Assembly: GCA_005800815.1 (NCBI GenBank)
Contig: SYEK01000011.1
Coordinates: 1-64,000, forward strand
Length of the DNA stretch: 64,000 bases
Reading direction: 5' to 3'
From: Actinomycetota bacterium
GTDB taxonomy: Bacteria > Actinomycetota > Actinomycetes > Nanopelagicales > Nanopelagicaceae
The notes beneath the pieces were generated by a model. It did not search any database, had not been told where the DNA came from, and saw only the letters and a program-made list of their open reading frames with translations. The position numbers and the translations under genes are program-made. This document shows, piece after piece, positions 54,636 through 62,122 of this stretch (the first letter of the stretch is position 1; the number at the start of each line of letters is the position of its first letter).

Positions 54636-54641
54636 TAAGGT
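54636..54641 (+). promoter_or_regulatory. Leaderless -10 box for psuG
   Basis: TAAGGT ends 7 bases before the ATG at 54649, placing the transcript start at or next to the start codon. It also supports 54649 over the upstream in-frame ATG at 54583. Confidence 0.5.
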
Positions 54642-54648
54642 TGCACAT

Positions 54649-55551
54649 ATGAAGCAGACGATAAAATACTCCGCTGAAGTCTCGGCTGCACTTGCCTCAA
54701 AAAAACCCATCGTTGCTCTCGAATCGACGATTATCAGCCATGGTCTACCGCGGCCAAGTAACTTGAGCGTTGCCATGGAGTGTGAACAGATAATCCGCGA
54801 TCAGGGAGTTGTACCTGCCACAATCGCAGTACTAGATGGCTCCATCTGTGTTGGGGTAGAGGCACATGAACTTGAAGCTATTGCCAATCGTGGTGACATC
54901 TCCAAGGCATCAATCAGGGATTTAGCTGTTATTGTCGCAGCAGGTAAGAGTGCGGCCACGACAGTTGCTGCAACTTCACACATCGCCGCGATAGCCGGGA
55001 TAAAGCTCTTTGCAACAGGTGGCCTGGGTGGTGTGCATCGTGGTGCTAACGAGTCATTTGATGAGTCGGCCGATCTCACGGCACTTTCCCAGCTGGACAT
55101 GACAGTCATCTGTGCTGGCGTAAAATCAATCCTAGATGTTCATGCAACCCTTGAGCGCCTAGAGACCCTTGCTATCGCTGTCGTGGGATATCAAACCAAT
55201 CGATTCCCCGGCTTCTATCTGACTGATTCAGGCTTTGACCTTGAGCACCGAGTGGATAGCGCAGATGAGATCGCCACAATCATAAGGGCTCGTACTCTAA
55301 TTGGTACTCAGTTCAAGGCGTTGATAGTTGCAAATCCAGTAAAAAGAGAGATGGAAAAATCCCGTCATGATCAAATACTGGCAACTGGACTCGCAAAGGC
55401 TGCCCATGATGGAATCAGGGGGAAAGAGGTGACTCCCTATCTGCTTGAGCATTTTCACAAGGCATCTGATGGTGAGTCTCTTGCAATCAATACCGAGATT
55501 ATCAAAGCTAACTGCGCCCTAGCCGCTGAGATAGCCTTGGCCATGAAATGA
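54649..55551 (+). CDS. psuG: Pseudouridine-5'-phosphate glycosidase
   Basis: Reversibly splits pseudouridine 5'-phosphate into uracil and ribose 5-phosphate. From ATG 54649 it has 300 residues, with PIVALESTIISHGLPRP, ATIAVLDG, AAGKSAATTVAAT (metal and lysine region), ATGGLGGVHRGA and the GYQTNRFPGFY motif. It overlaps the downstream kinase by an ATGA junction; the two enzymes form a pseudouridine salvage route. Confidence 0.95.
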   Translation: MKQTIKYSAEVSAALASKKPIVALESTIISHGLPRPSNLSVAMECEQIIRDQGVVPATIAVLDGSICVGVEAHELEAIANRGDISKASIRDLAVIVAAGKSAATTVAATSHIAAIAGIKLFATGGLGGVHRGANESFDESADLTALSQLDMTVICAGVKSILDVHATLERLETLAIAVVGYQTNRFPGFYLTDSGFDLEHRVDSADEIATIIRARTLIGTQFKALIVANPVKREMEKSRHDQILATGLAKAAHDGIRGKEVTPYLLEHFHKASDGESLAINTEIIKANCALAAEIALAMK

Positions 55552-56429
55552 AGAAAATCCTCTGTATAGGTGACTTGGCACTAGATGTCATTGCTCAATT
55601 AAAAGAGAGCATCAACTATGGAAACGACACATCGAGTCGGATCTCCACGCATCCAGGTGGGCAGGCAGCAAATGTCTCGACCTGGATAACTCGCACAAAC
55701 ACCGAGGCTCAGCTCGTCGCTCGGGTTGGTAACGATCCCGTTGGCTTTGCATTGATCTCAGATTTGGACAAGTACGGCGTAGATCATATGAATCTCATGC
55801 GTTCGGGGCGCCCTACCGGTGTCGTAGTCATCTTGGTCGATGCCAACGGTGAGCGCACGATGTTTCCTGATAATGGCGCTAACGCAGACCTTGAGATAGG
55901 TGACCTACCCCCACTTGATGGCTTTGATGGTGTGTATCTGAGTGGCTATGCACTCCTGGATTTTCGCAGCCGCGATGTCGTCCTTGCCATGATAAAAAAG
56001 ATTAAAGCCGCAGGCATTCCTATCTTCTTCGATCCCACCACCACGGGAGCCATGAAGATCGTCTCTCGTGAAGAGGTCTTGTCGTGGGTATCACTCATGG
56101 ATGGCATCTTGCTTAATGCAGAAGAGGCGATCTATCTTGGTGGTGATTTACAGATTGAGCTCGCCGAAGAGAATCTGAAGGCTTACACACCACTTGTCGT
56201 GATCAAACTCGGCTCACGTGGTGCAATGGCCATCTTCAAGGATGAATCGGTCAAAGTCGCGGCAGTGACAACTAACGTTGTCGATACCACTGGGGCCGGA
56301 GATTCATTTGCAGCAGGTTTTATTCCCATGTGGCTACAAACACATGACCTGGATCAGGCTTTGACCGCTGGAACATCATTGGCGGCAAAGTGTGTTGCAA
56401 CAGTTGGGGCGCGCCCTCCCCTGAATTAA
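55548..56429 (+). CDS. psuK: PfkB family kinase, probable pseudouridine kinase
   Basis: A 293-residue ribokinase-fold (PfkB) kinase. It shows the N-terminal GDLALDVI strand, the STHPGGQAANVSTW motif, and the C-terminal signature VDTTGAGDSFAAGF with catalytic Asp. PfkB members phosphorylate many sugars and nucleosides; the coupled overlap with psuG supports pseudouridine as the substrate. Two-enzyme salvage would yield uracil and ribose 5-phosphate from RNA turnover. Confidence 0.85.
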   Translation: MKKILCIGDLALDVIAQLKESINYGNDTSSRISTHPGGQAANVSTWITRTNTEAQLVARVGNDPVGFALISDLDKYGVDHMNLMRSGRPTGVVVILVDANGERTMFPDNGANADLEIGDLPPLDGFDGVYLSGYALLDFRSRDVVLAMIKKIKAAGIPIFFDPTTTGAMKIVSREEVLSWVSLMDGILLNAEEAIYLGGDLQIELAEENLKAYTPLVVIKLGSRGAMAIFKDESVKVAAVTTNVVDTTGAGDSFAAGFIPMWLQTHDLDQALTAGTSLAAKCVATVGARPPLN

Positions 56430-56442
56430 CCCATGCAGTTGG

Positions 56443-56448
56443 CACAAT
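56443..56448 (+). promoter_or_regulatory. Leaderless -10 box for the ParC-like gene
   Basis: CACAAT lies 6 bases before the ATG at 56455, an imperfect version of the leaderless pattern in this window. Confidence 0.3.
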
Positions 56449-56454
56449 TCCCTC

Positions 56455-57975
56455 ATGGCAACGACACCAACGAAGAGCAAGGCTAAGAAGGCAACTGGTC
56501 CAAAACCCGGTGAATATCCAGGCAGGATCGTTGATATCGATGTCTCCAAAGAGGTCTCTGAATCATTTCTGGAGTATGCCTACTCTGTCATCTACTCACG
56601 TGCCCTACCCGATGCACGCGATGGTCTCAAGCCCGTTCATCGTCGCATCCTTCATCAGATGGCTGATATGGGGTTGCGTCCTGAGCGGGGACATGTAAAG
56701 AGTGCACGCGTTGTCGGAGAGGTGATGGGTAAGTTGCACCCGCATGGTGATGGTGCAATATATGACGCACTTGTGCGCATGGCGCAGTCCTTTTCAATGC
56801 GTCTACCGCTCATTGATGGTCATGGAAACTTCGGCTCACTCGATGCGGGTCCGGCGGCGATGCGCTACACCGAGGCGCGTCTTGCAACGGCGGCAATGGC
56901 GATGGTTGCAGAGGCCGATGAGGACACAGTCGATTTTGGCCCCAACTACGATGGGCAACTCTCAGAGCCATTGGTCCTACCCGCTGCATATCCCAATCTG
57001 CTCGTTAACGGAGGCTCTGGAATCGCAGTAGGTATGGCCACAAATATGGCCCCACATAATCTCGGAGAGGTAATCGCTGCCACTAAGTTTTTGATCGAAA
57101 ATCCATCTGCCAGCCTCAAGCAGTTGATGAAATATATCCCAGGCCCAGATTTTCCAACGGGAGGTGAGCTCGTTGGTCTTGAGGGAGTACGTGAGGCATA
57201 TGCCACGGGCAAGGGGACATTTAAGCTCCGTGCCAGTGTGGAGGTCGAGAGGGTCTCCTCACGCAAAATAGGAATCATCATCAAAGAGTTGCCATTTACG
57301 ATCGGCCCTGAAAAGGTAGTGGAGCGGATCGCAGCCCTGGTAAAATCAAAAAAGATCCAAGGTATCAGCGACATCATTGACCTCACCGATGGACAGACCG
57401 GTACTAACGTTGTCATCGAGCTCAAAAATGGCTTTGAGGCCGTCAAGGTCCTCGAACAGCTCTATGCATTGACCCCGATGGAGGATGGCTTCTCTATCAA
57501 CGCTGTTGCACTAGTGAAAGGTCGCCCACAGACATTAGGGTTGAAAGAGTTGCTCAAAGTCTTTATCGAGCACCGCATAGAGGTCGTGCGCCGACGTAGC
57601 GAATTCCGAAAAGGCAAGGCGCAGTCCCGCTTGATTCTAGTCGATGGACTTTTGAAGGCGATTATCGATATTGATAAGGTCATCAAAGTCATTCGATCAA
57701 GTGATGATGCGGCAACAGCGAAGGAAAAACTCATCAAGGAGTTTAAATTAAATGATGAACAGGTCACATATATCTTAGATATGCCCCTTCGTCGATTGAC
57801 CAAGATGAGCAAGTTAGAGCTTGAAACCGAGCAGAAGGAACTCACATCTCTGATCGCCGAACTCACAAAACTACTCAAGAGTGAAGATGCGATCAAACTC
57901 CAAGTCTCTGATGAGTTAACTGCAGTCTCTAAGTCATTTGCTACGCCCCGTAAGACGAGAATTGGTAATGCTTAA
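56455..57975 (+). CDS. parC: Topoisomerase IV/gyrase A subunit without C-terminal domain
   Basis: Type IIA topoisomerase cleavage subunit. The 506-residue protein holds the winged-helix and tower domains: SRALPDARDGLKPVHRRI, KLHPHGDGAIYDALVRM, the catalytic Tyr in MRYTEARLA, and the coiled-coil gate region. It then stops at TPRKTRIGNA. The beta-propeller C-terminal domain of GyrA/ParC (250-350 more residues) is entirely absent, as is a GyrA box. The next gene begins 18 bases on, so this is not a simple frameshift. Proximity to parE and the principal sigma gene matches the actinobacterial ParC/ParE pair. Confidence 0.9.
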   Translation: MATTPTKSKAKKATGPKPGEYPGRIVDIDVSKEVSESFLEYAYSVIYSRALPDARDGLKPVHRRILHQMADMGLRPERGHVKSARVVGEVMGKLHPHGDGAIYDALVRMAQSFSMRLPLIDGHGNFGSLDAGPAAMRYTEARLATAAMAMVAEADEDTVDFGPNYDGQLSEPLVLPAAYPNLLVNGGSGIAVGMATNMAPHNLGEVIAATKFLIENPSASLKQLMKYIPGPDFPTGGELVGLEGVREAYATGKGTFKLRASVEVERVSSRKIGIIIKELPFTIGPEKVVERIAALVKSKKIQGISDIIDLTDGQTGTNVVIELKNGFEAVKVLEQLYALTPMEDGFSINAVALVKGRPQTLGLKELLKVFIEHRIEVVRRRSEFRKGKAQSRLILVDGLLKAIIDIDKVIKVIRSSDDAATAKEKLIKEFKLNDEQVTYILDMPLRRLTKMSKLELETEQKELTSLIAELTKLLKSEDAIKLQVSDELTAVSKSFATPRKTRIGNA

Positions 57976-57982
57976 ACTCGGC

Positions 57983-57988
57983 TAGAAT
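57983..57988 (+). promoter_or_regulatory. Leaderless -10 box for the ABC-F gene
   Basis: TAGAAT ends 5 bases before the GTG at 57994 in an 18-base spacer, so a separate leaderless transcript for this gene is likely. Confidence 0.45.
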
Positions 57989-57993
57989 ACGGT

Positions 57994-59592
57994 GTGATTT
58001 CAACTCAGGCCCTAGAACTACGTGCAGGTGCTCGCCTGCTCGTTAAAGGCGTGACCATTCGTATCAATAGTGGTGATCGCATCGGTTTTGTAGGTAGAAA
58101 TGGTGCCGGCAAATCAACTCTGGCCAAAGTATTAGCCGGTGAGACTATGCCTGCAGGAGGCGCAGTTAACCGCACAGGCAAGATCGGTTATCTGCCTCAG
58201 GATCCACGCACGGGCGATGAGCCAGGCTCGGTAATCGAGCGCATCTTGTCGGCCCGTAACTTGGATCAAATCTCTCATCGCATGCGCCAGGTGGAGGAAG
58301 AGATGTCGAGCACCGAGGGTGAGGCACTTGAAAAAGCGATGGAGCGATACACCCGGGTTGAGCACGAGTTCAGTGCTGCCGGAGGATATGCAGCAACTGC
58401 TGAGGCTGAGGCGATAGCCACATCGCTAGGTGTGAGCGAGGCCGTCTTTGCCCACGAACTTTCAACCCTATCTGGCGGCCAGCGCAGACGTATCGAGCTT
58501 GCACGGATCTTATTTAGTGGAGCAGAGACACTTTTGCTAGATGAGCCGACTAACCACTTAGACGCCGATTCGATTATCTGGCTGCGCGAGTTCCTCTCTA
58601 AGTATTCAGGTGGGTTGGTGATTATCTCTCACGATGTGCACTTGATAGAAACAGTCGTAAACAAGGTCTTCTATCTGGATGCTAATCGCAACGTCATTGA
58701 TGTTTACAACTTGAGCTGGAAAGCCTACTTACTCCAGCGCGAACAGGATGAACACCGCCGAAAGAAAGAGCGGGCTAACGCTGAGAAGCGAGCAGAGATT
58801 TTGCAGAAGCAGGGCGAAAAGATGCGTGCCAAGGCATCAAAGGCGACTGCTGCTCAAGGGATGTTACGTCGCGCCGAGAAACTTCGCTCAAATCTGGAGG
58901 ATGTACGCGTAAGTGACAAGGTGGCACGTCTTCGCTTCCCAACCCCTGCACCGTGTGGCAAGACTCCCCTATCGGGTGAGGAGCTCTCAAAATCTTACGG
59001 CTCACTTGAGATCTTTACCGATGTCTCTTGTGTCATTGATAAGGGCTCGCGAGTTGTGATCCTTGGACTCAACGGTGCTGGCAAGACAACTCTGCTGCGT
59101 ATCTTGGCCGGTGAACTCGAATCAGATACCGGAATCGTCGAACATGGTCATGGTCTAAAGATTGGTTACTATGCCCAAGAGCATGAATCCTTGGATTTTG
59201 AGCGCACCGTGCTCGAGAACATGATGTCGGCAACGCCTGATCTGCGTGAGCCCGAGGCCCGTAACACTTTAGGTTCATTTTTATTCATTGGTGATGATGT
59301 TCATAAACCTGTGAAGGTCCTATCAGGTGGAGAGCGCACACGCTTAGCCCTTGCCGTCCTAGTCGTCTCAGCGGCCAATGTCTTATTACTCGATGAGCCG
59401 ACAAATAACTTAGATCCAGCATCAAGGGCAGAGATCCTGGGGGCCTTGAGTGAGTATCAAGGCGCGGTCATCATGGTCAGCCACGATGAAGGGGCGGTCC
59501 AATCCTTAAAACCAGAGCGCGTCATCTTGTTGCCCGATGGCGATGAGGATCTGTGGAAAGAGGAGTACTTCGACTTAGTTGCTATCGACTAG
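57994..59592 (+). CDS. ABC-F family ATPase
   Basis: A soluble protein with two ABC domains and no membrane part, 532 residues, of the type that acts on ribosomes (translation factor or antibiotic protection). Walker A motifs are GRNGAGKST and GLNGAGKTT; signatures are LSGGQRRRIELA and LSGGERTRLAL; Walker B regions end LLLDEPTNHLD and LLLDEPTNNLD. A charged interdomain linker (about residues 240-310, rich in Lys, Arg, Glu) matches the P-site tRNA-interaction motif region. The start is GTG at 57994. It converges with parE, 7 bases apart. Confidence 0.92.
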   Translation: MISTQALELRAGARLLVKGVTIRINSGDRIGFVGRNGAGKSTLAKVLAGETMPAGGAVNRTGKIGYLPQDPRTGDEPGSVIERILSARNLDQISHRMRQVEEEMSSTEGEALEKAMERYTRVEHEFSAAGGYAATAEAEAIATSLGVSEAVFAHELSTLSGGQRRRIELARILFSGAETLLLDEPTNHLDADSIIWLREFLSKYSGGLVIISHDVHLIETVVNKVFYLDANRNVIDVYNLSWKAYLLQREQDEHRRKKERANAEKRAEILQKQGEKMRAKASKATAAQGMLRRAEKLRSNLEDVRVSDKVARLRFPTPAPCGKTPLSGEELSKSYGSLEIFTDVSCVIDKGSRVVILGLNGAGKTTLLRILAGELESDTGIVEHGHGLKIGYYAQEHESLDFERTVLENMMSATPDLREPEARNTLGSFLFIGDDVHKPVKVLSGGERTRLALAVLVVSAANVLLLDEPTNNLDPASRAEILGALSEYQGAVIMVSHDEGAVQSLKPERVILLPDGDEDLWKEEYFDLVAID

Positions 59593-59599
59593 TGATTAC

Positions 59600-61708
59600 T
59601 CAAGCGTCGATATGTTCGCGATCCACTTCGGCGTTGGCGATGAACTCTTTGCGTGGTGCTACATCACTTCCCATAAGGAGTTCAAACATCGCCTCGGCCG
59701 CCGTGGCATCTGAGACGGTAATCCGGCGCAGAGTACGCCCATCTGGCTCCATCGTTGTCTCGCGCAGTTGGTCGGCATCCATCTCTCCAAGACCTTTATA
59801 GCGCTGAATCGGCTCTTTCCATCTCTTGCCGCCCTTTTTGAGTTCTCCTGTGATCTTTTTCATCTCATCATCGCTATAGGTATAGATGTATTCGCCCTTT
59901 TTCCCCGCCCCACCCATGACCTCAATACGATGTAAAGGTGGAATAGCGGCAAATACTCGGCCTGAGTCGATGAGTGGGCGCATATAGCGATACATCAGAG
60001 TCAGCAGCAGACAACGGATATGGGCGCCATCGACGTCGGCATCAGACATCAGTATCACTCGACCATAACGCGCCTCATCAAGCTCAAATGACTTGCCAGA
60101 GCCGGCGCCAATCACCTGAATGATCGAACCGCACTCTTTATCTTCGAGCATCTGTGATAGCGATGCTTTCTGCACATTCAGGATCTTTCCACGAATCGGC
60201 AAGATCGCCTGAAACTCACTATTACGGGCGGCCTTTGTCGTACCAAGGGCCGAGTCTCCCTCTACGATAAATAACTCAGTACGCGTGACATCTTCTGAGC
60301 GACAGTCTGAGAGCTTTGTCGGAAGCGATGAGGACTCAAGGGCGTTCTTGCGCCGCTGCAGATCTTTGTGGGCGCGTGCAGATATGCGCGTGCGAGATGC
60401 GGCTGCGATTTTCTCAAGGACCAAACGCCCGTTTGCCTTGTCGATGCGCTTGGTGGTGTTGAAATACTCTTTCATCCTCTCTGCAACAACGGCCGAGACA
60501 ATGCGCGTTGCAGCTGCCGTCCCCAAAACCTCCTTCGTCTGACCTTCAAACTGTGGCTCTGACATTCGCACCGTGATGACGGCCGTCATTCCCTCAAGAA
60601 TGTCATCTTTGATGACATCGGCCTCTTTGCTGGCCAGTGTCTTACTCGAGCGCAGGGCCTCATTGACGACCTTGAGCAGGGAGCGCTCAAAGCCCAACAC
60701 ATGCGTACCACCCTTGGGTGTTGCGATGATGTTAACAAAGGAGCGGGCAGTGGTCTCAAAGCCATCGCCCCACTTCATCGCGATATCGACCTCCATATCG
60801 CGCTCAACCTCGGTTGAGACCATATGGCCCTTGTCATCTAAGACAGGCACCGTCTCCTGGTAATGCCCGGTGCCATAAATGCGAATGACATCACCGATTC
60901 CCTGATCGGGCTGTAGGAAATTACAGTATTCAGTGATACCGCTCTTGTGAAAAAAACTCTCACTCGTTCTAACCTTGGTGCGATTATTGTTGACTATGAG
61001 CGTCAAACCCGGAACTAAGTATGAAGTCTGGCGGGCGCGGGCGTAAATCTCTTCTAGATCATGCTCTGCTTCTTTGAGGAAAATCTGGCGGTCACTCCAC
61101 CATTTGATTCGTGTGCCAGTGACTTTGCTGGAGATTTTGCCGATGATGCGCAGACCTGACTTTGCCTCAAAAGCTGCCTTCGGTCCATCTCCATCAAAGA
61201 TTCCTGCAACGCCACGTTGAAAGGACATCCAGTAGATCTTGCCATCACGATCGACTTCGGCATCAAGACGTGATGCAAGAGCGTTCACAACCGATGCACC
61301 AACCCCATGCAGACCACCAGATGCCGCATATGATCCACCACCAAATTTTCCACCAGCATGGAGTTTTGTTAAGACAACTTCAACACCGGTCAGACCAGTC
61401 TTTGGCTCTTTATCAACTGGGATGCCTCGACCATCATCATGAACCTCAACTGATCCATCGGACTCGAGGTTGATCTCAATCTTCTTACAATGCCCCGCCA
61501 ATGATTCATCCACCGAATTGTCAATGATCTCCCACAAGCAGTGCATGAGTCCACGTGAATCCGTGGAGCCGATATACATTCCGGGACGTTTGCGTACGGC
61601 ATCGAGGCCCTCAAGAACGGCTAGATCCTTGGCCGTATAACTATCTTGCACATTTGATGCTACATCTTTACCGGCCACGGGGCGAAAGGTTATCCCTGGG
61701 TGTGCCAA
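59600..61708 (-). CDS. parE: Topoisomerase IV/gyrase B subunit
   Basis: ATPase subunit partner for the ParC-like protein. The 702-residue protein has the GHKL ATPase motifs WEIIDNSVDESLAG, DDGRGIPVD and GGLHGVGASVVNAL; a transducer domain; and the Toprim motifs EGDSALGTTKAARN, FQAILPIRGKILNV and MSDADVDGAHIR. EGDSALGT (rather than EGDSAGGS) is the form seen in the actinobacterial second gyrase/ParE. The start is TTG at 61708; GTG at residue 11 is an alternative. Confidence 0.94.
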   Translation of the reverse strand: MAHPGITFRPVAGKDVASNVQDSYTAKDLAVLEGLDAVRKRPGMYIGSTDSRGLMHCLWEIIDNSVDESLAGHCKKIEINLESDGSVEVHDDGRGIPVDKEPKTGLTGVEVVLTKLHAGGKFGGGSYAASGGLHGVGASVVNALASRLDAEVDRDGKIYWMSFQRGVAGIFDGDGPKAAFEAKSGLRIIGKISSKVTGTRIKWWSDRQIFLKEAEHDLEEIYARARQTSYLVPGLTLIVNNNRTKVRTSESFFHKSGITEYCNFLQPDQGIGDVIRIYGTGHYQETVPVLDDKGHMVSTEVERDMEVDIAMKWGDGFETTARSFVNIIATPKGGTHVLGFERSLLKVVNEALRSSKTLASKEADVIKDDILEGMTAVITVRMSEPQFEGQTKEVLGTAAATRIVSAVVAERMKEYFNTTKRIDKANGRLVLEKIAAASRTRISARAHKDLQRRKNALESSSLPTKLSDCRSEDVTRTELFIVEGDSALGTTKAARNSEFQAILPIRGKILNVQKASLSQMLEDKECGSIIQVIGAGSGKSFELDEARYGRVILMSDADVDGAHIRCLLLTLMYRYMRPLIDSGRVFAAIPPLHRIEVMGGAGKKGEYIYTYSDDEMKKITGELKKGGKRWKEPIQRYKGLGEMDADQLRETTMEPDGRTLRRITVSDATAAEAMFELLMGSDVAPRKEFIANAEVDREHIDA

Positions 61709-61757
61709 ATCACCTGTAAGCGCGCCGACGCCCCCCGTAGATGGGGAGAAATGGGGC

Positions 61758-61795
61758 TTTATTTCTGAATTTTCAGTAAATTACTTTGAAATAAA
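61758..61795. promoter_or_regulatory. Inverted repeat in the parE/DUF7455 divergent promoter region
   Basis: Arms TTTATTTC (61758-61765) and GAAATAAA (61788-61795) pair perfectly across 22 AT-rich bases. The 157-base spacer (61709-61865) must hold the promoters of both divergent genes. A regulatory protein site or a symmetric promoter pair is possible; nothing further could be assigned. Confidence 0.35.
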
Positions 61796-61865
61796 CGAGC
61801 GGGGAATAAAAAAATGTGGTTTCCTGTTCCATAGCAAGTAGGCATCTAGGGAAATGGGGAGAGTC

Positions 61866-62081
61866 ATGTCAGATCAAGTGATGTTCGATTCAGTCCCTCT
61901 TAACGCCCTTGACCGCTGTGATCGGTGTGGGGCGCAGGCTTATGTGCGTGCAGTACTTCTTAACGGTGGCGAGCTGATGTTCTGTGCCCACCATGGCAAG
62001 GAGTATGCCCAGAAGTTAAAGACAGTATCTGCAAAGATTATCGATGAGAGCCAAAAACTTGTCGAATCACCTGCTCTTTAA
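61866..62081 (+). CDS. DUF7455-type small zinc-ribbon-like protein
   Basis: A 71-residue actinobacterial protein of unknown function. It has two potential metal-binding pairs, CDRCGAQ near residue 20 and FCAHHGKEY near residue 42, and a helical C-terminal half. The family commonly lies beside parE and the principal sigma factor gene, as here. ATG at 61866 has a GGGGAGAG ribosome site upstream; the ATG at 61854 lacks one. Confidence 0.85.
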   Translation: MSDQVMFDSVPLNALDRCDRCGAQAYVRAVLLNGGELMFCAHHGKEYAQKLKTVSAKIIDESQKLVESPAL

Positions 62082-62122
62082 TCCTCTATTACCCTAACTC
62101 TCCTTTTGCACCTCTGATTGTC

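Noticed and set aside
56455-57975. Explanation of the short ParC as a frameshift in the window sequence
   Set aside because: The bases after the stop code for no propeller repeat in any frame; an ABC-F gene begins 18 bases on with its own -10 box.
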